This document shows, piece after piece, positions 25,676 through 35,755 of a stretch of 64,000 nucleotides of DNA. The notes under the pieces were generated by a model. The model had not been told where the DNA came from, ran no database searches, and saw only the letters and a program-made list of their open reading frames with translations. The DNA is taken from positions 62,001 to 126,000 of the forward strand of contig JAJCZA010000017.1 in assembly GCA_029262635.1 (NCBI GenBank), written 5' to 3'. Each line of letters begins with the position of its first letter. Positions within the stretch are counted from its first letter, which is position 1. The DNA is from Vampirovibrionales bacterium. GTDB lineage: Bacteria; Cyanobacteriota; Vampirovibrionia; Vampirovibrionales; Vampirovibrionaceae. A program made the position numbers and the translations under genes.

Positions 25676-27337
25676 TTACGAGATAAGCTCTAGAGACTGG
25701 TGTCGGGTTTTAATTTCTTGGACCGCTTCATCAAAAGTGAGGTGGCTTTGGCCTTCTAAATGCAAGTGCTTAAGGATATCAAAGCGGGAAAGAATGGCTC
25801 GCACGTCACCAGTAAGATCCACAATATAAACCGCTTTATTAGCTTCTTCAATTTTCCGAATAGCGTCCTCTAAAGCGTAAGCACCCGTTTGGTCGACAAT
25901 AGGCACATTGGCAAAATGGAGAATAATATTTTCGTACTGAAGTAATTTAGATAGATTGTTGTTAAAATTTTTCGCTTCGCCAAAGAATAACGGCCCATTA
26001 AACTGATAGACATAGACCTTATGCTGAAGGGTTTCGTCAATTTTATGTTCTTGGTCGGTGCCTTTATACCACTTGTTATACCATTGATCGAGTTCACCGT
26101 GTTCTGAAAACTGAGAGTCACTGAGGTGTTTTACAAATAGAATGCTGGCCAGAGCGACGCCAACACCCACCGCAACAATGAGGTTATCAAAAACCGTGAG
26201 AAACAAAACCACTCCCATAACCAGAACATCAGCTTTTGGGGCATGGAGAATATGTTTTAAACCCCGGCGGTCAATAATAGAAATACCAACAGACACGAGT
26301 ATACCAGCCAGACAGGCTAATGGAATAAGAGAAACAAAAGGCTTCAACCAAAAAACGGTAATTAGAATAATCAGACCATGGACAACCCCAGGAAGATAAT
26401 TTGTACCCCCTGCATTAACCGAAGCGACGCTTCGCATGGTTGCACCGGCCCCGGGGAGCCCGCCGATAAAACCGCTGACCATATTGCCAAGTCCTTGGCC
26501 AATGAGTTCTTGGTCACTATTATGGCGAGTATCTGTCATTTGATCGACAACAACAGACGTTAAGAGCGAATCAATGGCACCAAGTAAAGCCAGTGTAATG
26601 GCACCCGTAAAAATAACCTGAAGCTCACTTAAATGGTGAAGCGAGGGGAGTTGAAACTGAATAAAACCATCAGGAATGGCCGGAATGGTTGGAATATTCC
26701 AACCAAGCCATATCACCACTCCAGTACCGACAACTAAGGCAACGAGGGTCGAAGGTATCTTTCTTGTGATTTTTGGAAAAAGATAAATAACGGCCAATGT
26801 TATCAAACCAACCATGAAGGCTTGGATATTCGTTTCGCTCAGTTGAGATTGAGTAATAATGGTAAAAAAGGCTTCAATAGATTCGAGAACATCGCCTTTT
26901 CCCTTAAAACCAATGATGGGCAAGAGTTGAAGGCAAAGAATAATAATACCAATACCACTCATGAACCCAGAAATAACCGAATAAGGGAGGTAATAGACGT
27001 ATTGACCTGTTTTTAACCAAGCTAAGACCAGTTGAAGAAAGCCACCTAGAACAACAGCAAAAAATAGAAGTTCAGGTTTATCTGGGTTACTAGCGATAAT
27101 GGCCGCCGCCACAACAGTCATCGGACCGGTGGGGCCTGTGATCTGATTTTTTGTCCCACCGAATAAAGCGGCAAGAATACCGCAAGCCATGGCCCCGTAT
27201 AAACCCGAAAGAGCCCCAAGCCCAGAGGCTTCTCCAAAAGCAAGAGAAATAGGCAAGGCAACAATGGCGGCAACAAGGCCAGCAACCAGGTTCTGCGGAA
27301 TATGTGTTAGAAAACGGTCTTGAATGCTCTTTAGCAA
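25676..27337 (-). CDS. SulP-family anion transporter with STAS domain
   Basis: The protein has 553 residues: ten to twelve hydrophobic segments (about 15-400) and a C-terminal STAS domain (about 440-545). The core FGGTKNQITGPTGPMTVV matches the SulP TM3 half-helix region, and GFIGGLPGAGATMRSVASVNAGG the TM8-10 region. SulP proteins import sulfate, bicarbonate, or dicarboxylates; substrate cannot be decided here. The STAS part VDQTGAYALEDAIRKI is typical. TTG at 27337 is the likely start because GAGGA lies 7-8 nt upstream. It is convergent with the halogenase-like gene. A second, distinct SulP gene lies at 35756. Confidence 0.9.
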   Translation of the reverse strand: MLKSIQDRFLTHIPQNLVAGLVAAIVALPISLAFGEASGLGALSGLYGAMACGILAALFGGTKNQITGPTGPMTVVAAAIIASNPDKPELLFFAVVLGGFLQLVLAWLKTGQYVYYLPYSVISGFMSGIGIIILCLQLLPIIGFKGKGDVLESIEAFFTIITQSQLSETNIQAFMVGLITLAVIYLFPKITRKIPSTLVALVVGTGVVIWLGWNIPTIPAIPDGFIQFQLPSLHHLSELQVIFTGAITLALLGAIDSLLTSVVVDQMTDTRHNSDQELIGQGLGNMVSGFIGGLPGAGATMRSVASVNAGGTNYLPGVVHGLIILITVFWLKPFVSLIPLACLAGILVSVGISIIDRRGLKHILHAPKADVLVMGVVLFLTVFDNLIVAVGVGVALASILFVKHLSDSQFSEHGELDQWYNKWYKGTDQEHKIDETLQHKVYVYQFNGPLFFGEAKNFNNNLSKLLQYENIILHFANVPIVDQTGAYALEDAIRKIEEANKAVYIVDLTGDVRAILSRFDILKHLHLEGQSHLTFDEAVQEIKTRHQSLELIS

Positions 27338-27589
27338 GTGTCTTTCCTCTCTTTAATCCTTAACCCCCAGAGAAACCCGTAAATAGGAGTCATTTTATGA
27401 TGACTGAGGCCATATCATATCATAGGTAAGGTCGTGTAGCGAGTCATTCCATCGAGCCGCGAGCACTAAACCTATGCCTTCTAATTACCCCTTTTACATC
27501 AGAGCATTTTGAATCGTGAACGGAACATAGATGTTTTATCGGGTAATCAAAATTTAAATCTTCTAAACTCACAGAAATTCGTTTTTAAA

Positions 27590-29062
27590 TTAAGGTATTA
27601 AAGGGGCGGCGTAGGAGGTTCCTTTTCGTCGAGTATCATAATCAAGAACACCGTCTTCATTTTCTATCATTTTCAGCTTTGAATTCGGGAGGCAATAAAA
27701 AGAGAGGTTCGCGTACTTCGCTAATTTCAATTCTTTTCTGCTCAATCGACCTCTTAAAACATTAAGCTCCATATTTGAATACAATTTATCTGGCTCCAGA
27801 TCTTCTAAAAACGCTTTCCATGCTTTTTTTGGAATAATTCCGTCGTGCTTTCCTCGTAGAGTTTTCGCCCGTTTTTCAATTTCAGGCGTGATTTTGCCTT
27901 GAACTTCGCTCAGTTTCTTGCCCTTAAACTTCTTACCTTCAAATAAAGGCTCTGTATCATCAAAATTCAATATACTCAACGGAAAATCAGGAATGTTATC
28001 GCCTGTAATATCAATCCCATCTTTAAGGGTTTTTACCGTGTAAACGCCGGGTCGCCGGTGGGTTATCAAGGAATGATCAGCAGAAAAAGCGGCCTTGTTG
28101 CCAAATTCATCCAGGGCGCCCACACTCACCACATGCTTTCCTAATGAATAAGCATTGATGGTTTCATCGCTTGTATTGACCAACCCGGCATTACCTCCAG
28201 AAACAACGGTTGTGACTTCGACACGATTTAGACGCTGAACATGTCGATCCATTCCAACTGTCTTTTCTATAAAAATCAGATCATTAACCGCTTGAGAATT
28301 TTTTGATTTGCCTTTTTTACCCTTACGTTCATCCTTACGTTCAGCCTCAGTGGAGCGGCGAGAGGCTTTATACCGCGCTTCAAAAGCCTTCATGATAGCC
28401 TCTTCTTTCTCATGAAGGTTTTCAGGTGTAATACCGCTGACGCCACTCAAGCGTTCTAAATCAGCATAGGTCATTTTTTTCCATTCGCCTTTAGACGTAT
28501 AAGGAGGATTAAGTGAAAGCTGAACGATATCCACCTTAATTTCACCTCGTTCTATTTTAGAGATCCATTCCTCTCGCCTTTTAGAAAGGGTATAAAGAGA
28601 ATCATTCTGTTGTTCCGGGCGCACACCGCTAATGTCCGCCGGAATCACTCGAACGCCGTTACTTCGATTAAAAGCGGCCACAAGATCACCATGCATTACC
28701 TTGTCGAGATAGCCATCCACATTGATATCCGATTGCTTATCTCGCTTTCGCTCCAAACGGTCTTGCTCTTCAGGAGAATTTAAATCCCCATCGCTTTCTT
28801 CCTGATAAAAACTATCGAACACGAGTGCCGTTAACGTTTCACCTCGGTCTTGTTTCTTTTTAAGGAAAGCGACTCGCTCTTGAGGCGAACGATTGAAAAA
28901 TGGCGTTTGCTCAAAAGCATCCACTTGCGCTTGATACGGCTTTGTTTTAAACGCATTTTCTTGAGTACTCGACGTCTTTAAAGCCTTACTTTTTTTTGTC
29001 AAATCAGGCGTTATTTGGCCTGATTCCATTTCTAAACTGTTATTTGATATATTTAACACCAT
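27590..29062 (-). CDS. Divergent subtilisin-like (S8) protein without signal peptide, ending just after the catalytic serine
   Basis: This 490-residue protein has a probable subtilase triad. D83 lies in ALVFDSF, H124 in HGDLVAAF and S483 in GTSYAAP. The oxyanion Asn is N291 in VVSGGNAG, and VVSVGALDEFGNKAAFS is also typical of the fold. Three things are odd. No signal peptide is seen. The Asn-to-Ser distance is about 190 residues instead of about 65, owing to a charged insert. The protein stops seven residues after S483, removing the helix that normally follows. All three frames stop soon after, so a single frameshift does not rescue it. DINVDGYLD (112-120) resembles an EF-hand/dockerin calcium loop. 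It could be an unusual protease, an inactive relative, or a decaying gene. Confidence 0.6.
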   Translation of the reverse strand: MVLNISNNSLEMESGQITPDLTKKSKALKTSSTQENAFKTKPYQAQVDAFEQTPFFNRSPQERVAFLKKKQDRGETLTALVFDSFYQEESDGDLNSPEEQDRLERKRDKQSDINVDGYLDKVMHGDLVAAFNRSNGVRVIPADISGVRPEQQNDSLYTLSKRREEWISKIERGEIKVDIVQLSLNPPYTSKGEWKKMTYADLERLSGVSGITPENLHEKEEAIMKAFEARYKASRRSTEAERKDERKGKKGKSKNSQAVNDLIFIEKTVGMDRHVQRLNRVEVTTVVSGGNAGLVNTSDETINAYSLGKHVVSVGALDEFGNKAAFSADHSLITHRRPGVYTVKTLKDGIDITGDNIPDFPLSILNFDDTEPLFEGKKFKGKKLSEVQGKITPEIEKRAKTLRGKHDGIIPKKAWKAFLEDLEPDKLYSNMELNVLRGRLSRKELKLAKYANLSFYCLPNSKLKMIENEDGVLDYDTRRKGTSYAAPLIP

Positions 29063-29172
29063 CGAATACGACCCTGATACCTATCCCTAATTATATTTGT
29101 ATAAAAACAAAATAAAGAGGCCTAATGCTAGGCAAAAACGAGAATTAAGGATTCTTTAATATTTATTGGAAT

Positions 29173-31488
29173 TTATGCGGTTTCATCAGAGCCATCGGAT
29201 GCTTTTTTGTTCTTATTCTCGTTTTTTGCATTTAAGGGAGCCACTCGGAACTGTTGGCGTTTCACACTGATTACATCAGGGATTTTTTGGATGGCGCGCT
29301 TGACGCCGTCTAAATGTTCAAGGTTAGAAACATCGACGGTGAGTTCAATATTAGCTGTATTGTCTTTATGCATTTTGACCCGGATATTGGACACATTGGT
29401 ATGAATTTCTGCGACTTTGCCCAAAATATCCTTGAGTACTCCCAGACGATCAATGACGTGGACCTCTAGACGAACCGTGTGGTTTTTATTGCTTTTGACT
29501 TCACCAATCCAGTCCAATTCCATCACCCGTTCCGGGTTGACATGACTCATGTTCACGCAGTCGACCCGGTGCACCATCACGCCGCGAGAACGAGTGACCA
29601 CACCACAAATTTCTTCACCCGGTACCGGTGTACAGCATTTGGCCAGATGATAGAGCATTCCCTGAAGCCCTCTTATTTCCGAGGTGTCTTTTACTGAACG
29701 GCCTTTGCCGCTTTGCCTCGATTCATCATCTGTCGCTCCTGAAAGCGTTTTAAATTTTAGAATACGGCTTAGGGCTTCTTCCTGATTGGCCACGGACTGA
29801 ACTTTTTTCAGTCGATTGACCACCCGGGTTAAATTCAGTTCGCCATAGCCAATAGCGGTATACATGTCCTCCAGAGTTGAGTAATTAATTTCTTTTGCCA
29901 CTTCCAGCATGCGACCCGTACGTACCATTTCTTCTACCCGGGCACGGGTCAATTCGTCTTCCAGCAGGCGTCGCCCCTGTTGCTCATGTTCTTCCCGCAA
30001 ATTTTTCTTAAACCACTGACGAATCCGACTTTTAGCGGTTTGAGTATGAACAAAATTAATCCAGTCTAGGCGTGGCGTACTTTTTTTATTGGTGACAATT
30101 TCAACAATATCTCCGTTTTCCAGAACAGCATTCATGGGTACCATTTTTCCATTGACCACGGCACCCGTACACATGTTGCCCACTTCCGTGTGAATGCGAT
30201 AGGCGAAGTCCACTGGCGTTGAGCCCATGGGCATATCCAACACCCGCCCTTTGGGCGTAAAGACAAACACCTGATCCTGAAACAGATCCATTTTGACGGA
30301 TTCAACATAATCAGACGCGTCTTGCGCTTCGTCTTTCATTTCCAACATTTGCCGAAGCCAGGTCAGTTTTTCCTCATCCCGGTTAAGGCCGGAATCATCC
30401 GGCCCGCCAGAGCGTTTTTCTTTATATTTCCAATGGGCCGCAATCCCGTATTCAGCAATCCGGTGCATATCCTCGGTTCGAATCTGGATCTCAAGGGGAC
30501 GACCACTAGGCCCCATAACCGTGGTGTGGAGAGATTGATACAAGTTGCTTTTGGGCATGGCAATGTAATCTTTAAAACGACCCGGAATGGGTTTAAAGGC
30601 GTTATGGATGACACCCAAGACCTCGTAACATTCTTTTTCCGAAGAGACAATAACCCGGATGGCACTGATGTCATGAATATCGTGAATATCTTTTTGCTGG
30701 GTTAGCATTTTTTTATAGATGCTGTAATAATTTTTTACGCGCCCGTAAATATTGGCTTTCACATGGATCGTATCCAGATTGTCGCGGATTTTACCGACCA
30801 CTTCATTAATGGTTTCCTCTCGATGGGTTTTGGTATGGGCAATTTCATCTTCAATATTCTGGTAGTTATCGGGCTTTAAAAATTTCAATGATAAATCTTC
30901 CAGTTCGGCCCTGATTTTTCCCATTCCCATTCGGTTGGCAAGTGGGGCAAAGATTTCCAGCGTCTCCGTAGCGGTTTTCAATTGTTTTTCAGGTTTCATG
31001 TAGTGAAGCGTCCGCATATTATGAGTTCGGTCGCTAAGCTTAACCAAAATCACTCGAATGTCATGGGCCATGGCCAAAAACATACGCCGAAAATTTTCCG
31101 CCTGCCGATCTTCTGCCGAGGAAAACTCAAATTTGCCCAGCTTGGTAACCCCTTCGACCACCCGTAAGACATCGTCACCAAAGTTTTTCCGAAGCTCTTC
31201 CGATGTCGCATCTGTATCTTCCAGCGTATCGTGCAAAATAGCTGATGCGACGCTCACCCCATCAACCGGAATATCCGTAATGATAATTGCGACACTAACA
31301 GGGTGAACAATATAATTCTCGCCGTTCTTTCTTTTTTGTCCCTGATGTTTTTCCCGGGCATAAACAAACGCCCGCTGAACGAGCCCCATATCATCAGACG
31401 ATCGTTCCTGCTTACGCAAGATCGCCATAAGTTCATCAAATAGTTGATCTTCTTTCAGCGGATTCTCTTTTTCCTTGGTTTCAGACAT
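29173..31488 (-). CDS. Bifunctional (p)ppGpp synthetase/hydrolase (Rel/SpoT)
   Basis: This protein of about 771 residues controls the stringent-response alarmone. The N-terminal HD hydrolase has HPVSVA, ILHDTLEDT and KLSDRTHNMRTL. The synthetase domain carries GRFKDYIAMPKSNLYQSLHTTV and EIQIRTEDMHRIAEYGIAAHWKYKE. The RFKD (RxKD) motif is that of bifunctional enzymes rather than RelA-type ExDD synthetases. A TGS domain (VFTPKGRVLDMPMGSTPVDFAYRIH), a zinc-finger-like CCTPVPGEEICG region and a C-terminal ACT domain follow. ATG at 31488 is used; TTG and GTG codons up to 31515 give alternatives. It is the only long Rel homologue here, so it likely performs both activities. Confidence 0.95.
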   Translation of the reverse strand: MSETKEKENPLKEDQLFDELMAILRKQERSSDDMGLVQRAFVYAREKHQGQKRKNGENYIVHPVSVAIIITDIPVDGVSVASAILHDTLEDTDATSEELRKNFGDDVLRVVEGVTKLGKFEFSSAEDRQAENFRRMFLAMAHDIRVILVKLSDRTHNMRTLHYMKPEKQLKTATETLEIFAPLANRMGMGKIRAELEDLSLKFLKPDNYQNIEDEIAHTKTHREETINEVVGKIRDNLDTIHVKANIYGRVKNYYSIYKKMLTQQKDIHDIHDISAIRVIVSSEKECYEVLGVIHNAFKPIPGRFKDYIAMPKSNLYQSLHTTVMGPSGRPLEIQIRTEDMHRIAEYGIAAHWKYKEKRSGGPDDSGLNRDEEKLTWLRQMLEMKDEAQDASDYVESVKMDLFQDQVFVFTPKGRVLDMPMGSTPVDFAYRIHTEVGNMCTGAVVNGKMVPMNAVLENGDIVEIVTNKKSTPRLDWINFVHTQTAKSRIRQWFKKNLREEHEQQGRRLLEDELTRARVEEMVRTGRMLEVAKEINYSTLEDMYTAIGYGELNLTRVVNRLKKVQSVANQEEALSRILKFKTLSGATDDESRQSGKGRSVKDTSEIRGLQGMLYHLAKCCTPVPGEEICGVVTRSRGVMVHRVDCVNMSHVNPERVMELDWIGEVKSNKNHTVRLEVHVIDRLGVLKDILGKVAEIHTNVSNIRVKMHKDNTANIELTVDVSNLEHLDGVKRAIQKIPDVISVKRQQFRVAPLNAKNENKNKKASDGSDETA

Positions 31489-31620
31489 TTCTTTTTCAGA
31501 CACCGACAAACCCAAAATCGCTAAACAAACACATGATCCTATTCCACAGTAAAACGGGCCATGGCTTATCCTGCTATTTTAACCGATGTTCTCTCCTGAC
31601 GTAACCCCTGCGAGTTTCTT

Positions 31621-33057
31621 TTATTTGGAGTTTACCTGTAGTTCAGGAGCCTGTTTAAGCAGGTCATAAATGAGCCACTCGTTCGGTGTGCGCTCTCCAT
31701 CTTCCGGGTGCAATGCATCCTCGGTTCGAATCCGTTTTTTAAACAAAGCATATTCACCAATGTGCATATGATCGATGTTGACGAACACTCGCGCTTTTTT
31801 CACATCAATAAAATCCACTAGCTCCGAAAAATTTTCGTTATAAGGCTTATCCTGTGCCGGTAAATACAACATGCTCGTAATCGGGAACACTCCATCATTA
31901 TAGCGGTACAAATGGCTTTCCACCCCTTTGGGGTGTTCAGGATCGTAGGTTGGCAACGTCGCTAATTGGGCATTCATATAGGAAAATACGGAATGAACGG
32001 ACTTGCCATAGATAGGTAGAACAGAACCCAGCACCGCTTTTGGGAGCTGAAAGGGCTTTTCAATGATTTTGGATACCCCTTTTTCCGAGGCTTCAGTGTA
32101 TTGGTTTTCAAGATAGCTGGTATAAATAACTACTTTTTCTTTTAATACCCTTTCCGCCGGATGTGGGGTATAGGAATAAACGGGCGAAATAAGCATATCC
32201 CCATTCAGTTCCGCTTTTTCGTACATGGGTTTTGAGCCGTCAAAGTTACTCCAATGCAGTCCTCGTTTAAGGTTATCTTTACCCATCATGTAAGCGCTAA
32301 ACACCGCTTGGTCCCATAGCTTTCGGATGGGAGAATGATTAGGCGGGCGTAAATATTTAGTAAACCACTCTGTATCAAACATGGGAGACCCATGAAAAGG
32401 GACTGCCACGGCATAGACCGTTTTTGTTAACTGATCAATCTCTTTGTCCATCATTGCTTCGCGCAGGATCATCCCGCCTAAGCTATAGCTAATGGCTATG
32501 ACTTGTCGGTTAACGGCTGGGAGGTCCCCAAAGTAAGCCTTTAATTCCCGAACATAATCATCGGCTTGTTCTTCAACTTCTTCCGTGGAGTCATAAATAA
32601 AGGCGTACAGTTTGTAGTGCTGCTTAAAGGCCTTATTCTTTTTCGTCATTTTTCGGATTTTTTTCCACCATGAGCTACGTTGAAACTCTTCCGCTCGTCC
32701 TGGTAGCAAGACGACCGGGACCCGCTGCCCCAGTTCTGAGTGTTCAAACTGATAAATATGGTTCAGGTTATCTACCCGCCGTGTACGCACCATGGGCACG
32801 GCTTTCCGCAATGCGGGCCGATCGTGAACAAAAGTGGTATCCGGTTCTTTGTCTTTTTCAAGGGGAAATCCTTTCATTCCCATCACCATACTGCCGCTCA
32901 TCAGTAAAAGAAGGAACGTCAAAGCGAGACGCTTTTTCAACGGATTCCATTTTAAGTATTTCCAAACTTTAGGGCAGATGAAAGACATACCATTCCATAA
33001 TAACCAACAACAAAATAAGAGGCTTGTCACTGTTTGACCTGATGGGGCATGTGTCAT
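31621..33057 (-). CDS. Membrane-anchored alpha/beta hydrolase (lipase-like)
   Basis: This 478-residue protein has two hydrophobic N-terminal stretches (about 11-28 and 44-61). It would be anchored or exported. The hydrolase part begins RVPVVLLPGRAEEF. The nucleophile elbow is AISYSLGGM (Ser in SxSxGG). Candidate acid and base are Asp in YNDGVFPI and His in NIDHMHIGEYAL. A long linker region between (about 235-360) could form a lid. It resembles PGAP1/lipase-like esterases in overall logic, but no substrate can be named. The start is uncertain: an in-frame ATG 23 codons downstream (MSFICPK) is an alternative with a single anchor. Confidence 0.7.
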   Translation of the reverse strand: MTHAPSGQTVTSLLFCCWLLWNGMSFICPKVWKYLKWNPLKKRLALTFLLLLMSGSMVMGMKGFPLEKDKEPDTTFVHDRPALRKAVPMVRTRRVDNLNHIYQFEHSELGQRVPVVLLPGRAEEFQRSSWWKKIRKMTKKNKAFKQHYKLYAFIYDSTEEVEEQADDYVRELKAYFGDLPAVNRQVIAISYSLGGMILREAMMDKEIDQLTKTVYAVAVPFHGSPMFDTEWFTKYLRPPNHSPIRKLWDQAVFSAYMMGKDNLKRGLHWSNFDGSKPMYEKAELNGDMLISPVYSYTPHPAERVLKEKVVIYTSYLENQYTEASEKGVSKIIEKPFQLPKAVLGSVLPIYGKSVHSVFSYMNAQLATLPTYDPEHPKGVESHLYRYNDGVFPITSMLYLPAQDKPYNENFSELVDFIDVKKARVFVNIDHMHIGEYALFKKRIRTEDALHPEDGERTPNEWLIYDLLKQAPELQVNSK

Positions 33058-33180
33058 GTGTTCGACTAAGCTAGGCTCATGCCTGTATCGATTATATCTA
33101 AAGTTTATAGAGAAAACATCCCCAAAAGCTTAATTTTCTTAAAAATGCCGTCTTCAGCGGATACCTGAAGTCGGTAGGCG

Positions 33181-35742
33181 TCAAATACTCGAGAAACGAG
33201 CTTTTCCATTTGACCTCTGTTTCTTAAGAATCCGAAGTATTTCCAGCAGGAGAAGAGAGGATAGCCCGGCAATAAAACAAACCCCATAACTCCCAAAGCT
33301 GAGCGGGCTAAAGTGAAACAGGTCTCTTAAAAAAGGGAGGGTCAGGATCAGGAGTAATAAAATGAAGGCAGAGGCAAGAATGAGCCAGTAAGCTCGATTT
33401 TTAAGGAAAGGCATTTTTATAACGGGCGTTTCGCCAGATAGGTTAGCAGTAATGAGCATTAAATTCGCAATCACTAACGTGGTAAAGCTCATGGTTCGAA
33501 TCTCAGCTTCTCCGTACCCTTGGCTTATTGAAAAACCGTAGACACCAAAAACCGCCAACAGCAAGATATTCCCCTGGAGAGCTGAGTAAAAAAGTGAACC
33601 TCGCGTAAATAAGGGCTCTAAAGTCGGTCGAGGCGGCCGTTTCATCACATCCCTTTCGGAAGGTTCGGACTCAAACGCAATGGAGCAGGCCGGGTCAATG
33701 ATCATTTCCAGGAACGCCACATGAGCCGGGAATAGAACAAGGGGTAAATTAAACACAACCGGTAAAATAGAGATGCCGGCAATGGGGATGTGGATTGAAA
33801 AAATAAAACCCATGGCTTTGCGAAGGTTGTCAAAAATTCGTCGACCCAGCCCAACCGCTTGAACAATCGAAGAGAAATCATCTTCGAGCAAAACCAAATG
33901 AGCGGCCTCTCGTGCGACATCGGTCCCTCGCTTCCCCATCGCGATTCCGATGTGGGAAGCCTTTAAGGCTGGAGCGTCGTTCACTCCGTCACCGGTCATG
34001 GCAACAATCTCTCCATTGGCCTTCAAGGCGTTGACCAGTCGAAGCTTCTGCTCAGGTAGCATCCGAGCAAAAACGTCTGTTTCAGCGACTTGTTCTTTTA
34101 ACAAATCGTCCGACATGTTGGCCAGCTGAGTTCCGGTTATCATCTGATCCAGATGACCAAGTCCGATTTGCCGTGCGATACTTCGAGCCGTCTCTTCATA
34201 ATCTCCAGTCATCATAATCACCCGAATACCGGCTTGATGGCACGATTGAATTGCCGCAGGTACTTCCGGGCGAATCGGGTCCTGATAACCAATAAGTCCC
34301 ACCCATTCAAAAGAAATTTTTTCAGGGTCTTCCGGTAATTCAGTCACTTCATCATGCCAATGTGCTTTAGCAACCGCTAAAACCCGGAACCCGTTCTGTG
34401 CCATGGTCTGAAGTTGTTTTAAAATCGCCTTTTGTCTGGGTAGCGATAATTGGCAACGTGCCATGACCTTTTCGGGCGCCCCTTTAATGGCGATAACTAA
34501 GCTCGTCCCATCATCGGATAGTGACTTCCAAACCTGCGTCATGGCCATTGTTTTACTTGTAATTGGATAGAGCTTAAGCAGCTCACAGCTTGTCATTGTT
34601 TGCTGAGTCTCTACAGGCAGGTACCGTTTAGAAGCTTCCAAAGCGGCTTGGTCCATGGGATCGACCCCTTGACGTTGACTGGCAAGGGCGGCGTAATAAA
34701 ATGTTTCTGAAAACGGGTTAGGTGTGCTATTTGGATTACCTGTTGCTATCCATAACTCACCTTGTGTGTTGGTGACACAAGCGACGGTCATTCGGTTCAA
34801 GGTGAGTGTTCCTGTTTTGTCCACACAAAGAACCGTTGCGGATCCAAGAGCTTCAATGGCTCGAGGTTGTCGGGTCAGTACCTGTTTCTGGGCAATTCGC
34901 CAAGCGCCCAAAGCGAAGAAAACGGTTAAGACCATGGGCAGCTCCTCGGGCAAAAGCGTCATGGCGAGTGTAATTCCAGCTAATAGTCCCTCTATCCAAT
35001 GGTGATGCACCCAGCCATAAATTAAAAAGACAGAAAGACACAAAATACCGCCCCAAGTGGCAAACAAAACAACAAACCGACGTATCTCTTTTTGTAAGAG
35101 GGTATTTTCTGAACCCAAGGTATCCAACGAACGGCCAATTTTGCCCAATTCGGTTTGCATTCCAGTCTGTTGCACTTTGAGAACGCCTTGTCCTTGTACA
35201 ATTAACGTGCCCGAAAAAAGGCGACTCGCCTCCCCAGCGTCCGGGTTTCTACGTACTGAAACCGATTCCCCAGTTAATAGGGATTCATCAATAGAGACCC
35301 CCGGACCAGAAATCAAGATGCCATCCGCAGGAACTCGGTCACCTTCCGATAAAATGACCCAGTCACCTCGAACCACTTCATTTCCAGCAATACGGCAAGT
35401 TTTTCCATCCCGAATAACCAAAGCCCTTGGACTGGAAAGACTCCTCAAGGCTTCCAAAGCGTTTTCTGTTTTAGCTTGCTGATAAAAGGTAATCCCAATC
35501 ACCAGAAGAATCATACCGACCAGCATCAAGGCTTCATACGTGTCGCCTAAAAACAGGTAGATCAGACTGCTGGCAAGTAACAACAAAAACATGGGCTCCC
35601 GGAGTACCTCCAGGATAATAGCGAATCTGGTTTGCTTTTTATTTTTCGAGAGCTCATTAGGGCCATCTTCTAGAAGTCGACGTTGAGCTTCGGCATTCGA
35701 GAGACCCTTTTCTAAAGCATCACTTTTAAGGGGCGCTGCCAT
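33181..35742 (-). CDS. P-type cation-transporting ATPase (calcium-pump-like, P2)
   Basis: The protein has about 853 residues. The phosphorylation site is CVDKTGTLTLN, the hinge MTGDGVNDAPALKASHIGIAMG. TM4 contains LLPEELPMVLTVFFALGAWRIA, and the actuator TGES loop is LLTGESVSVRR. Ten hydrophobic segments are visible. The N-terminal cation-ATPase domain (LKSDALEKGLSNAEAQRRLLEDGPNEL) and the C-terminal DPACSIAFESEPSERDVMKRPPR place it in the P2 group. PEELP in TM4 instead of PEGLP leaves the ion (Ca2+, Mn2+ or other) open. It starts 13 bp after the SulP gene, with AGAG 9 nt before the ATG at 35742, so the two are co-transcribed. Confidence 0.93.
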   Translation of the reverse strand: MAAPLKSDALEKGLSNAEAQRRLLEDGPNELSKNKKQTRFAIILEVLREPMFLLLLASSLIYLFLGDTYEALMLVGMILLVIGITFYQQAKTENALEALRSLSSPRALVIRDGKTCRIAGNEVVRGDWVILSEGDRVPADGILISGPGVSIDESLLTGESVSVRRNPDAGEASRLFSGTLIVQGQGVLKVQQTGMQTELGKIGRSLDTLGSENTLLQKEIRRFVVLFATWGGILCLSVFLIYGWVHHHWIEGLLAGITLAMTLLPEELPMVLTVFFALGAWRIAQKQVLTRQPRAIEALGSATVLCVDKTGTLTLNRMTVACVTNTQGELWIATGNPNSTPNPFSETFYYAALASQRQGVDPMDQAALEASKRYLPVETQQTMTSCELLKLYPITSKTMAMTQVWKSLSDDGTSLVIAIKGAPEKVMARCQLSLPRQKAILKQLQTMAQNGFRVLAVAKAHWHDEVTELPEDPEKISFEWVGLIGYQDPIRPEVPAAIQSCHQAGIRVIMMTGDYEETARSIARQIGLGHLDQMITGTQLANMSDDLLKEQVAETDVFARMLPEQKLRLVNALKANGEIVAMTGDGVNDAPALKASHIGIAMGKRGTDVAREAAHLVLLEDDFSSIVQAVGLGRRIFDNLRKAMGFIFSIHIPIAGISILPVVFNLPLVLFPAHVAFLEMIIDPACSIAFESEPSERDVMKRPPRPTLEPLFTRGSLFYSALQGNILLLAVFGVYGFSISQGYGEAEIRTMSFTTLVIANLMLITANLSGETPVIKMPFLKNRAYWLILASAFILLLLILTLPFLRDLFHFSPLSFGSYGVCFIAGLSSLLLLEILRILKKQRSNGKARFSSI

Positions 35743-35755
35743 AGGATACATCTCT

